NCBI GenBank assembly: GCA_035610365.1
Contig: CM069434.1
Coordinates: 96,832,806-96,896,805, forward strand
Source of the DNA: Aquatica leii
Lineage: Eukaryota > Arthropoda > Insecta > Coleoptera > Lampyridae
Reading direction: 5' to 3'
Length of the DNA: 64,000 nt
Below are positions 46,280-57,318 of the stretch, one piece after another. The notes beneath the pieces are model-generated. The model saw only the letters and a list, made by a program, of their open reading frames with translations. It did no database searches and had not been told where the DNA came from. The position numbers were made by a program, and so were the translations under genes. How positions within the stretch are numbered: the first letter of the stretch is position 1; each line of letters begins with the position of its first letter.

Positions 46280-47035
46280 AAATCTAGGTTTGTTTTTATA
46301 CATGGAGGGTACAGTAATGTTTTTTGCAAAATGTAGTCAACCTGGTTGGGTGTAAAAAACAGACCAAAATCTCAAATTCACACTTGATAACATGCCTACC
46401 TTAGATGGTATATCTGCCAGGTATTGTATTGATTTTTGAAACAAGGTTAATCCGTAGAAAGAACTGGTTTATCAGCCTTACTAAGTTCTTGATTCGATCA
46501 AAGATTGTAAACTTATAGTTATCCAGCAACTTTGTGTGGCATATTTGTTAGATTTAGATCATCATCATTCACGTTGTTTTATCACTTTCAAATATTTATT
46601 ATCTGCTGAAGAAGAAAGAATTACAATGTCCGTAGTTGCATGTACTGTGGTGGCAGTATCAATAATCTTCTGCTAACCATAAAATATAATTTGATTAATG
46701 TATTCACACCATAAAATACAAGTAGTGTGCTTTTATTTACTTTCAAATTATAATTTAGTTATATACTAGATGAACCTAATGCACTTTTTTAAGAAAACCA
46801 TAACTGAATAAAAATCACCACATTTTTTGCTTGGGACATTGTCAAAACATTATACATAAACTAAGGTAATCTATATTCAAAATTTTGTTTTATCTTTGCA
46901 ATATTATTACTTAAAAAATTGTCTGAATCTGCTCTACTACATGTTGAGTTTGCGTGATAATTACAAAATAAATTAATATAATTACACTTTTTTAAAAGTA
47001 AAATTTAAGTATTTACATTGTGAAATTATAAAAAT
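46280..47035. other. Interval without a recognised gene
   Basis: No long frame. It may contain ends of the flanking transposons, but no TTAA-flanked TIR was identified. Confidence 0.5.
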
Positions 47036-47039
47036 TTAA

Positions 47040-47260
47040 GCACTGTCACTTTCGGCTTTTTCATTCCAACTTTCATCATCATAAACGACAAGTTTTCTAC
47101 AGTTTCACTTAGCGGGTCATCATGTTGCTATATTTCTTGTAACAAATATCCAACGTTTCTTAATTGTGTCACTATTTTAGTTCTGATTTTTATAAATGCT
47201 GTGCATTTGCCAGTTGCATCAGCAGCTAAATCAATTGCCTTTTCTAAAAAAAAAATCTAT
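47040..47260 (-). pseudogene. Deletion derivative of the Tc1/mariner-type transposase
   Basis: On the minus strand it starts LEKAIDLAADATGKCTAFIKIRTK, equivalent to LEKATELAAAATGKSVSFIKKIR in exon 1 of the 37910-39171 gene. It then runs directly into a C-terminal tail (DPLSETVENLSF...SWNEKAESDSA) with nothing of the catalytic domain between. This is a separate copy of the same broad family reduced to both ends. Confidence 0.65.
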
Positions 47261-47785
47261 TAACAAAATCTTTTGCTTAATCGAAAAACTTTACATGTTG
47301 ATGAAAAACAGCTAAAACAATACGAAAATTACATAATTTGCAAAGCTTTAAATAGGTTATTGTTTGTAAAATTAAAACTGAATTTAATCTAAAAATTAAA
47401 GTATGTAATTAATACAAAATTGATTTTGACGTTATGCTGCTAAGATTATATTTAAAAATGTTTATAATTACACATTTTGTTGTTTCTTTATATGCAAAAC
47501 GTATGCTTAAAACTCTATTTACAAAATAATGTATTGCCAATCTTTTTTACAGTGGGTTCTGCTGGTAACAACTACGACACCACGGCTAGTTGAGATGATG
47601 AAAAAAGGTAAAACGGCCGCTACTCCTAACGTACCGTTAAAATTCTTGGTTCGGAGACACCCACTGTCAAAGAAATTAGTCAGAAAAGAAAAGCAAATAA
47701 TCAACAACGAGAGAACGTAATAAATTAATTGTATGTTTTCCAATAGATAAACATTTTTTAAATTTTAGACAAAATTACAAGGCAA

Positions 47786-49850
47786 AATGGAAATTGAATC
47801 TGGGGTAAAATGGGTTTAGTATATGAGGTACTTGTAGGTAAACGAAAATAATTTATTAATACAAAAACTCTTAGTCAGGTATATAATATATGATATACAA
47901 AGTTAGTTAGGAACGTAATTCACATCGGAACGCAACCTCATCGTCATCGCTGTCGATTCCAGCGCAGGAAATATAAGACCATTCGTGACAAAGACAACAT
48001 GAAATGTATCCTTCGGTGGAAGTACTATAAAATTCTTTGCAATAAAGACATATCGCATCGTTTTCGTCACTTGAGAAATCTTCATTATTTTTGTCTTTCA
48101 ATACTGCTTTTTTTTGTTAATTTTGGAACTACTATTTTTGTAGTATTTTTCCCTACACTGCCTATTTTTCTTTTGACACTATTAGCTTTCTCATTTTTTT
48201 CTCAATTCCATTTTGTAAGGAGTGGATGTTAGAATTGCTGTTTTACCTCGTTTTCGCTGAGGGCGTTTTGCAACAGAACTTACTTTAGAAATTGGCTGCA
48301 CATCTTACGGCAATGCAAGAGAAAATATATTTGGCTTTTGTAGAACTACCTTATTCTTTATTTTTCACGAGTTGGAGGGATATCAGGCATTCACAAACAT
48401 TGTGTTAATGGCGAAGAAACATTGTTGATGTTTTTCATTGGCACACGTGAAGGTGGAGTTGTCTCTACTCTATTTTTATGGTTCACAGATTTTTCTGAAG
48501 TCTGATGAGCATTTTCTCCTAAGGATTGCTGTTCATTGCCTTCATCGTCTAAGGGGATATCTGTCGTAGAAACTGGTCAAAAGGTACTTTCTTCAAAAAC
48601 ATTGTCATTCGATGGCCAAATTCCAGTTGTTTTAAAAGCACTCATAGCATTTTTCATTGTTGCTGCGTTAACATACGTAGCACCAAAAAGAGTCGAAAGT
48701 TGCCAAAGTGTTACGACTTTTCCGGGATTGCTTCGTAGCCATACTCTTACTTCATTTTCGTAGTAGTTGCTGAGAGGTTTCATAAAGCTGACGTCCAGAG
48801 GTTGCAATTTGTGCGAACAATGCGGTGGTAAACAAAGCAGAATCACTCCAGTTTTCTCGAGAATAATTAATATCTTTTGAAACCCCGGAAAATTAAACAA
48901 ATTTTTTACACCATCCGAAAAAAATATCTGCAGTCACCCAACCAAAATCACTTGTTTCGACCATAGAACCAGGTGGCAAACCAATTTCAGATTTAGGGCG
49001 TTTTCTTATTCTGAGAAAAATAAGGCAAGGAGGAACATAATTTCCGGAAGCTGAGCAACAGATTTCAGCAGTCACGGTTTCTCCTCTCTCTGCAGAAGCG
49101 AGAACTGCTACTTGGCGTTTTCTTTAAGTGCTAATATCCTCGAAGGTCCCTTTAGATTTACAGTGATACCTGTCTCTCACAATTAAAAATCTTCTCTGCA
49201 GTTAGTTGATACTTATCGATAATAGTTGTAAGCAAACTAAAGAACTGATTCACAGCAACCTTATTGAAGCTCATTGCTCTAGTTCCTGATGTGGCTTCTG
49301 GTTTTCTTAGGGCTATGGTAGGGTGTTTTTAAAGAAAATGTTCCATCCAGTTAGGACCGGCCATCTGAGTGTCTTTACTATACCTGTTTGCAACACCGTT
49401 TACGACCGCCAATTGATAAACAAATTTTCTTAACTCTCTCATTGTAAAGCCGAATAATCTTGATTCCATGTCTTTTGCATATTTCACAATCTCTAACTCT
49501 TGAGCTTCGGTAAACACATTTCTGGCGCTTCCTAATTGCGCTATGTTAAACTTTGACCCCACATCTTTTTTTGCTTTTGCAACATAACGTTCTAATGTGG
49601 TTTGAGGCACCTTAAATTGCTGCGTTGCTTTTTTATAACCTATGGTACCCTCAATAATCATCTGTACTGCTTCTTTCATCTTTAGACCAATTTTTACGAG
49701 TTGTTTTTCTTGCGTATTTTCGTACCATCTGAAACTAATAGGAAAACATAATAAATCCTAATGCATTGCTTGGGGCAAAACGGGGACCCAAAGACGAGGT
49801 ATAACGGGACCCCGTTTTGCCCTATTATCAAAACCCCATTTTGCCCCAAA
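47786..49850 (-). mobile_element. pogo/Tigger-like DNA transposon
   Basis: The coding part is 47900-49680. Similar G-rich ends lie outside it: GGGGTAAAATGGG at 47802-47814 and a cluster of GGGGCAAAACGGGG and its inverse at 49773-49846. The family of insect pogo-like elements often shows GGGGCAAAAT-type termini. The exact ends and TA target duplications were not resolved. Confidence 0.65.
47903..49679 (-). pseudogene. pogo-like transposase with C-terminal PHD-like zinc finger
   Basis: Minus-strand order begins with an N-terminal psq-type helix-turn-helix and a CENP-B-like DNA-binding region (49679-49329: GYKKATQQFKVPQTTLERYV, FTEAQELEIVKYAKDME, GFTMRELRKFVYQL). A frameshifted linker follows (ALRKPEATSGTRAMSFNKVA, EKIFNCE; the usual NVDETG is damaged). 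The DDE part has TAEICCSASGNYVPPCLIF, then GVILLCLPPHCSHKLQPLDV and SFMKPLSNYYENEVRVWL (48900-48577). Last is a Cys-rich finger at 48101-47907 (AICLYCKEFY..CCLCHEWSYISCAG), similar to a PHD finger. At least three breaks inactivate it. The finger could read chromatin or protein partners, but this is inference. Confidence 0.82.
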
Positions 49851-49854
49851 AACA

Positions 49855-50590
49855 CGTGTTCAAATAAAATAAGAAAAAAATCAGTGTAAAATTAACGATA
49901 TAGCATAAACAAAACATCAATAATTTTTCGAAAAATGTACGTACCTTAAGAAAATATATGATCCAGTTTTACAACGTACGGCGTTTATAACGCTATTCCG
50001 GACAAGGTCAAACTAACGTTCGCTCGATTCGTGCTGCGTCTATTGCAGTGAAGGGTATTGGTAGTGGGAATAATGCGTCTGAGATTTCTTCTAACTGAAT
50101 TATTTTTACAATCATACATTACTAAATGATTGTTTTTTTCCACATAAAATTGTAGAGCAAACATGTGTATATTAATTTTATGTATTAAATAGTAAACTAT
50201 TTTTAAAGTGTTGTGTATTCATTAATGAACATTCAGATTTTATATTATAATATATTTATTTGATTTTAAAACGTATCTAAAATGTTAATACATATATAAA
50301 TATATATTTTATTGATTAAATTATTTAATAACGTTTTAAATGTATTTATTCAATTTGTAAATTTTAATAATTTTTTAGACAACTGGTCAAGGTTAGTATA
50401 GAAAAAACTCAGAAAGAATAATAAGGATGTTACGTAGTTTTAAATTCTAAGACATGTGTTCTGTTGTACCATGTATTCAATATCGCTTTGTATTTTTCTG
50501 TCATTTTGATAATTTAATTCGTAACCATTTGATATGGTGTCATTACGTGAATGTTTAACTTGTTATTTGATGACTTGTACCACGATTGCA
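49855..50590. other. AT-rich interval
   Basis: Mostly A/T-rich up to about 50370. From there to 50590 weak minus-strand frames (SWYKSSNNKLNIHVMTPYQM) may continue the envelope-like remnant to the right. Confidence 0.5.
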
Positions 50591-50594
50591 ACAA

Positions 50595-50770
50595 TTAAAT
50601 TTGGTAGTCGCTCGCTTTTATCAATTCGTGTTGATTTTTGTCAAATCCTTCAATGTTCCTATACGCTTCATCGTTTACACCAAATGCCAAAGTGAAAAAA
50701 TATCTTAAGAGACCTCTTTTCATTCTTACATTGTTTACGTGTTGTTTCACAGCATTTGTTTTTGTTGTTC
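50595..50770 (-). pseudogene. Envelope-like (F-type fusion protein) remnant
   Basis: The minus-strand frame reads QHVNNVRMKRGLLRYFFTLA, then FGVNDEAYRNIEGFDKNQHE and an end at a stop (50595-50597). RMKR (50715-50726) is a furin-type cleavage site, and the following GLLRYFFTLAFG has the look of a fusion peptide. This arrangement is known from the Env of insect errantiviruses and other insect retroelements with F-type fusion proteins. Only about 55 residues are clear. It lies directly downstream of a BEL/Pao integrase, in the position an env would have, but a nested element is also possible. Confidence 0.45.
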
Positions 50771-50905
50771 CTTTAAATGTTTGATCAATTCTGGAAAGTA
50801 AAATCTTCTGTTAGTTTCAGAACTGTGCAATAACGTTCTGAAACTAACAGAAAATCTTACTTTCCAAAATTGATCAAACATTTAAAAGAACAACAAAAAC
50901 AAATG
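50753..50905 (-). repeat. 71-bp inverted repeat (hairpin)
   Basis: Arms 50753-50823 and 50835-50905 are inverted copies with four mismatches and an 11-base loop. All four mismatches become G-U pairs in a minus-strand RNA, so a minus-strand transcript would fold into a fully paired stem. The left arm overlaps the envelope-like frame. Confidence 0.85.
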
Positions 50906-50939
50906 TTGGCACTTTAATTGATTATGTAATTGGTCCTTT

Positions 50940-53900
50940 TAAAACTGCTTCTTTTTTTGTTTTTATTGTAACAAGTTTCATATTTCCATTTGTTCCAGAG
51001 TGCACTTTTGTTACCTTTTCCAATGGTTATTTACTTTTTCTTTACCAATCAAATATTGTTCAGGAGTTAAACGGACACAGTCGATTTGAGTCTAAACAAC
51101 ATGCTTTTATTTGACGTAATAATGTAGACAAATTTTTGTATGTTAGAGTTGTAATGCCAATAATTTGTTTTAAATAGTATTAAGTAGATTTTACAGCTGT
51201 TTCCCAGAGCTCTCCAATACGCAGAGCTGCCGCAGCAATAAAATGCCAATATTGCCAATTTTGTTTCATGGAGTCATCTTCTAATACGTTCTTCTATTCT
51301 TTTTGTAATGTTTTATTAGCTCCTACAAATGTCGTTCTATTGTAGCTATATGTGCTACTACAGTTTCTTCTTCTTGCTGTAAATCTTTTAAAAGCATCAA
51401 AAAATGCATTTATTGTTATATCACTTACAGCCTCTAACTGTATTGTTTTTGTGGTTAAGTCAAGCTTTTTACTTGTAATTTCCGACTTGTTTCGTTGTTG
51501 TAAAGATACCATATTATGTCGATAATGTTAATATATTGCATTGTAACCACTGTGGGTTTTTTTCATCATAATTAAATCTGTTTTAACTTAGGTGGTACTA
51601 TGTTTATGGGTAGTATGTCAGAATTGTCACTTTACGTGTCTCTAATTCTCACTCAATGTTATTCTACAAATTGTACTAACTCTGGTGGTTATAAATGGTT
51701 TCTATTTTTTCGGACCTTCTTTTATCCATGATAAAGTAATAGTTGAATCCGATCAACAAAAAACAATAATCTTTGACATACATAAATCATTTAGGATCTG
51801 TTGTACAATTTTGCCATTTTCAGCACATAATTTTAATTTGAAAATTGTTTTTTTCGTGTTTAGTAGTGCTAGTAATTTTATTTTGTTGTTGCATCCGTTT
51901 GTATATGTAATATACAATATATAACATTATAAAACGGTTGCTAGTTTAGAATTTCTTATGGACTCATCTTGCGAAAATCTTCAAATTACTCTGTGAAAAT
52001 TCTGATCAGTAATTTTTATTTGTCGGTACATGTTTTCTATATTTGTTGAAAATGATATCTTGTGTTTCCTCCATCTGAGTAAAATGCTCTTTAAATCCTG
52101 TTGCAGTCTTGATCCAGAATTCATTAATTGGTTTAAATTGGTCTTTGATGTAGTTTTAAATGATGCATCAAAGACGACTCTTAACTTAGTCGTTTTGCTG
52201 CTTTCTTTTATTACGGATTAATGTGGAATTTAATGTTTTTCGGCTTAGGTTGGTTTTTCTTCCATTACTGGTTTTATATAACCCAGGGTAAGGTATTCCT
52301 GCATGAAATTCTTGTATTTGATATATACTTAGTCCATAATCTCCGTTAATTTTTATTGTTTTGAATTGGATAAATTTTGCTATTGCCTTGTTTTTGAGCT
52401 TTTAAGATTGTCAACATTATTGTTAAAAGACCCTTTAACAGTATAAATGTTATCAGGGTTCCTCAAATGAGTATTCTTATAATGAACTTCACAGTCTTTA
52501 TTTGCACCACTTGTATTTCTGGTTATCTCTATTTCCATTAATTCCCAAAATTTCATAAGTTGCTGATCTTCTGCACATGTCATCATACTTATCACGATTA
52601 CCTTTGTTGATAATGCATTAAGTTTTTCTGATAATATTTATTCCAATTTTGTTTGTTGTGTCATAAGCTCTTTATACAATCATTGAACTCCTAAAAATAA
52701 ATCCTTAAGTACTATGCATCTATTTTCAGTCTGATATCTATAGATATGTTAAAAGTAGGATTTGCCAGATTCTGATATTTGTACCTCTTATACTCTCAAT
52801 TTTTTCTCTGGAAACACCTTTGTTAGTTTTAGAACTCACAATCTGCTGAATATTGACTTGAAAATTGGAGATAAATCCTCACTTGTATTGTCGTTAAACT
52901 ACACTTGTTTCCTGTTTTCCAATTCTCGAAACTTTTATGTGTACTGGTTTTTGCGGCACTACTATGACCTTTATTGCATTTCTTGTAGTTAATGATGTTT
53001 GTGATCCAAAATCTATTAGATTCTTGATGTGTTGACCTAACAAAGTTTTTATCTGCAAAATAGCTGATGCTAGTACTGCTTTGCAATGTTTTTGTGGTGC
53101 TGATAATTAGTGTTGTTATATGTTTCAGTGATTTTTTTAAGATGCTATAGCAACCGTTGCTTTGTAGTAATTAATTTGTATGTGTCAGTATTCAACAAGA
53201 TGTGATGTTCCTTGTCACATTTTGCACACTTTTTTTGACTAAAGCATTGTTCTCTCAAGTGATGTGGTAGGCAATTGATGCATATTCATTTACTTTTTAC
53301 TACCATAAGTGGTGTTCGTGGTTTTAAATTAGCAAATTTTGGGCAATAGTATATTTGGTGTGGTCCTTTATAATAAATACAAATTATTGTATTTGTGCGG
53401 AAGATTTTTACGTTATAATGCTTTTGAAATTTATCGTTTGTTCTATAATTATTCGTACTTTCGGTATTTGTCAATTCGTCTCGTGATTCTGAACACTGGA
53501 ATCTTGTTTCAATATTTTTTAATAAATTTTCTAATCTTCGTATTTTTTGCAGTGCGGTTAGTAGTTGTTCATAAAGTTGATGCGTTTTTCTTTCTAGCTT
53601 TCTTGTAACTACTACTTGGGCTACAATTCCTCCTCATTTGACAGTAATAATCCCTAGGTTTATTATGATTTGTAAACACTCTACTATTGTATCATCTACT
53701 ATTTTTAATTCGTTGACGTTCTCGTTTGTCAATTTAGGTAAATTTATAATGTTTTTTTAAGTCTTTTGTAAGTAAGATTCTTTTGTTATTGCCTGTTATT
53801 ATTTTCCACGCGGAGCTGTAGTTTGCTTCATTTGATTTGAAGTGTTGTACTAGTCTGCTAACTTCTCGTAAATTTGTTTTTTAGCTTTGTATTTTTTCTG

Positions 53901-53990
53901 CGTTACTTATTCTAAAGTTGTTGCAACTTTTTTAAATATGTCGTAGAACGTATCTTTATTCTAGGTAGAACAACCTAATCATTCTCTTAA
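50940..53990 (-). pseudogene. BEL/Pao retrotransposon Gag-Pol, heavily decayed
   Basis: On the minus strand the domains come in order. Gag zinc knuckles: CIYYKGPHQIYYCPKF, CINCLPHHLREQCFSQKKC and CAKCDKEHHILL (53400-53180). Protease: LIDFGSQTSLTTRNA (about 53010), with the active-site DSG changed to DFG. RT start: DQQLMKFWELMEIE (52570), NFMQEYLTLGYIKPV and KTTKLRVVFDASFK (52160), then FSTNIENMYRQIKI. Integrase: NAFFDAFKRFTARR, NRTTFVGANKTLQ (51430-51310), NWQYWHFIAAAALRIGELWE and AVKSTKYYLKQIIG (51260-51150). Both altered catalytic motifs and the many stops rule out activity. Confidence 0.83.
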
Positions 53991-55085
53991 CCTTTTTGTT
54001 TAATCAAAACATTTTGTGTTGCTTCAAACTCTTCCTATAGTTGCTGTTGCGTTGTTGTTTTACCCACAAGGTACATGTCTGTTTTTCTGCTTGGCAAATC
54101 TTTCTTTATGTTGACGATAAGCTTCTGGATGCACCCTGCTATATCTTTTTGAATTCTTTGTTACGAGACGCTATCCTATATTTAAAACCTTTAGTTGGGG
54201 AGAAAAAAACTTAGTTGCTCAAAAAACCAATGTCAATGAGAGATAAAATGTACTGTATCGGAATATTTAGAAATGTTGTAACACACAGCCTCATGTAGGT
54301 AATTATGGCTTGCATAGTTAGTAGTGCAGTAAGTACAATTTAATAGGTATCAGTGTTGCGTGCAAGCAATTATGGATTGGTACACTGATTTTATATACAT
54401 AAAAATGCTTATTATTACATTTAATTACACTGATAAAAATACTGTACTATGCTTTTACAACAGAATTATTTTGTTGGGTCGACCAAAAAGTTTGAACAAA
54501 TCAGTGTTTGTTGCTAGAACAAAAAATTCTGTTGGTGCTGTAACGACCATAAAATGTTGTTTGTCCGTAATTTACTTTACGCAAAATTACTACACATTGT
54601 TTAATCATTTTTAAAATATAACTAATAAATAAAGTTAGAAAAATTAATAAATATTCTAAAAAAGTTTCGCATAGTGACATAAATTTTCTGCATTAAACTA
54701 TTAACCTCTTTCTTTTAATTCTTCTACGTATTGATATTTTCAAGTACCGTTGAATATACTAGTGAATCCACAAATCAATATTCGTTTAACGCAATAGTGA
54801 ACGCAGTGCAAAACTGGTAAATCACTCTAATACTTCAGATAACTGACTGACAAGCAATTATGGATAATAGATGGATACAGTGGTAAATTGTTTTTCCGAA
54901 GTTATAGTGGTAGGAGACTTGTTATGAAGTCGTGTCGAAAGTCATTCTCCGTGCTTGTAGCGATGGTGGTAATACAACTGCGCATTATTAACATATTTTT
55001 GCGCTCATTTTGAGCGTAGCCTATTCAGTCTTGGTTTAGATCTACATGAGTGTGCACGTGTTTGTATGTACACGCCGGTGTCGCG
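53991..55085. other. Interval without a recognised gene
   Basis: Probably contains the BEL leader or LTR, but no TG...CA boundary or primer site could be fixed. An 84-codon plus-strand frame at 54360-54614 has no recognised motif. Confidence 0.5.
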
Positions 55086-55089
55086 CAAA

Positions 55090-55872
55090 ATGAAATCTAA
55101 TTTTGATACCGATAACAATTTGAGTTACCAAGAAGCCAATGAGTATAGTGATCCAAAAATCAATTATGTGATCACAGATGATGAGGATGTTATTCCAGGC
55201 ATTAAAATAAACAGAAACTGAACAGCAGTAGTAGATTTCTTCAAAGATCAAGTTCCTAGCCTTTTAAACGGTTATCAAGATGTATACGATTTTCACCCTT
55301 TGACCTTAAAAGATGTATGGATGCTGTAGTGTTTGGAGCTGTAGTAAGTCCAAGCGTTTTTGCCAACTTTGTAACTGGACAAATCACAGGGCTCAAAAAT
55401 ATTTTAATGACAATCTTGATGTTTTTAAGGTGTTTGGTCTATCACTTAACTTGGTCGAAAAAAAGATTTTTAGTTTTGTATTTTTTGACTGGATTGGTTA
55501 AATGTTGACAGTTATTGGAATACAAATATTGTGTGTAGTGACTCACAATTATTTCACAAGTCAGTTATAAATCAAAATCGACTTTTAACAGTTTTGAAGG
55601 TTATTAGATTTTTACCTACAGAGCTAGCAAAACGAGTAGCTCCACTTAGCAAAATGGAAATTTCTATTGCCTTGATTAGAAAAAATTGCCAAATTTTAGC
55701 CGGCCCAGGTCCGGTCTTTGTAGTCGATAAGCAGTTGAAGTTATATAAAGGCCGTCTGCATTTGCCATACATAAAAACGAACAAATTGTTTTGTTATAAA
55801 AATATTCGCTCTCCGTCCCAGTGCGCCTTTTTTATAGATGGAACTTTTGTATATACATATGTATATTGCTAA
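55090..55872 (+). pseudogene. piggyBac-like transposase pseudogene 3
   Basis: The N-terminal acidic region (MKSNFDTDNNLSYQEANEYS) starts at 55090 and hits a stop at 55219. Shifted frames continue to CSDSQLFHKSVINQNRLLTV, LKVIRFLPTELAKRVAPLSK and PVFVVDKQLKLYKGRLHLPY (55534-55780). VVDKQL matches the catalytic IDEQL/M segment of piggyBac, with the Glu replaced by Lys. The element ends abruptly near 55870, perhaps at the gypsy insertion to its right. It is a third, distinct piggyBac lineage. Confidence 0.72.
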
Positions 55873-56019
55873 AAAAAATTACATCTCTCATATAACCGAA
55901 TCAGACCGCTTAACATTTTTTTGAGAAAATAGTTATGTATTTTGCTCAGAATCTTCTCTTTAGTTAGTAAACGAAATTATTTTGGTATTTGCATTAAAAG
56001 TTATCAACATTATAAGTAA

Positions 56020-56489
56020 TAGTTTTGTTGTAATGGCAATGTAAAGGATTCTGAAGCCAATTCAAGTTAGACATTTTTTATTTTTGGGTCTTCAACCCTT
56101 TTTCATCGTGTTTAGTTTTAAGTGTTTTGGTTTAATAGTTACATTTACGTTTGTTGATTATCATTATTATTATTCTATTTCTGTGTTACTTTGTTTTACC
56201 TTAAAGGTTTTGTAAATTTTTTTCTTACAATAAATTCGCTGGCGCTCTTTTATGTTTTGTTTGGCTTTGTTGATTTTTTGGCAGTTAAACAGCAAACTTT
56301 AAAGGTTTTGTGAATTTCTTCCTTACAATAAGTTCACTTGCGACCTTTTATGTTTTGTTTGGCTTTGTTGATTTTTTTTGGCAGGTAAGCAGCAAAGCAT
56401 AAATAACCCTAAAAAAAGTTCCCACTTCCTTTTAGAAGTATCATCTCAATCTGAGCCTCGCCTAGATATAGTTAAGTTACGTTACACTG
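56020..56489 (+). repeat. Putative 5' LTR of the third gypsy element
   Basis: The segment ends in GTTACA-CT next to a primer-binding-like sequence at 56490 and precedes Gag by about 70 bases. It includes a 98-bp tandem duplication (56201-56298 and 56299-56399). The left end near a TGTTGTAATGG at about 56027 is a guess. There is no downstream LTR in the window because another element begins at 59549. Confidence 0.45.
56201..56399. repeat. Tandem duplication of ~98 bp in the putative LTR
   Basis: Two adjacent copies starting TTAAAGGTTTTGT and sharing CTTTTATGTTTTGTTTGGCT and TTGTTGATTTTTT. They are about 85% identical. Confidence 0.88.
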
Positions 56490-56508
56490 TGGCGTTCAAA
56501 CTGTGGGG
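56490..56508 (+). promoter_or_regulatory. Gypsy primer binding site candidate
   Basis: TGGCGTTCAAACTGTGGGG resembles the TGGCGCCCAACGTGGGGC-type primer site next to 5' LTRs of many retroelements, with several changes. Its position between the putative LTR and Gag supports it. Confidence 0.5.
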
Positions 56509-56562
56509 CTTTGTGTTTGTTGTATAATTTAGTTACTTTATGAATTAAGTACTTATCAACTA

Positions 56563-57318
56563 TGGAGCCTAATCATTTGAAACAACATGAACTTTTTTGA
56601 GTTTCTTACTCGTAGTATTAGCCCTCAAAAGACTAAAGATTGTTGTCGTATTCAATTACGTGGTGCACTTGCCAAAGAAAAAATTTTAGGTCCAGTTAGT
56701 TTTGTTGTACCTTTAGATTCCAAAACCAATACTGCTAAAATTAAAGAGACTATTGATGATCTTCATAAGTTATTAATTTTTGACAATCCGAATAAAGCAT
56801 CTACAGATACGACACCAAAGTCTTCTACAATCACTCAATAAGTGCAATTACGTCTCAACAAAACGTTTCAATAAGAAAATAATCTTTTCAGTCTGCTCAC
56901 CCTATTCCCGTTGAGAAATGGAATAACTGGTTACTCACAGTGAATTCCTTTATAACTTCTTATAAGATTATTTCTCCTGTCGCTACTTCGTTACCTTTTG
57001 ATAACCGTGTCTACCTTACGTTATACATTTGCGGTTTTCCGTTACTTTGTTTATCAGACAGTGAAGCCTCTGTTTCCGTCATTGGTAAATCAGGATTTAG
57101 GTTTTTTTGTTTACATGATATTACATACAATATCTTATCTTCAAACTTGCAAATTCATACGGCTGACGGTTCGTCTCAAAACTGTCAAGGAAAAATTCTA
57201 TTACCGATTACTTGGAACAAAGTCCATAAGGTTTTAGAGTTTCTTGTAGTTTCGTCTATCACTCAGTCAATCATTTTTGATATGTATTTTGGTTCCCTTT
57301 TTGCTATTAATTTAGATT
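56563..57318 (+). pseudogene. Gypsy 3 Gag fragment and aspartic protease
   Basis: A likely Gag start at 56563 stops after a few codons. A second frame (56587-56841) reads MNFFEFLTRSISPQKTKDCC and lacks known motifs. A frame from 56940 contains the retropepsin region LYICGFPLLCLSDSEASVSV with IGKSGF. The active-site triad is changed from D(S/T)G to DSE, so the protease is dead. The frame is cut at 57318 by a solo LTR, and the last residues of the ORF to 57377 come from that LTR. Confidence 0.7.

Noticed and set aside
47529..47743. Overlapping frames on both strands near 47.5-47.7 kb
   Set aside because: No recognisable motif in either; probably a remnant of the flanking transposons.
55042..55251. 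Minus-strand 69-codon frame
   Set aside because: Antisense to the acidic N-terminus of the piggyBac pseudogene.
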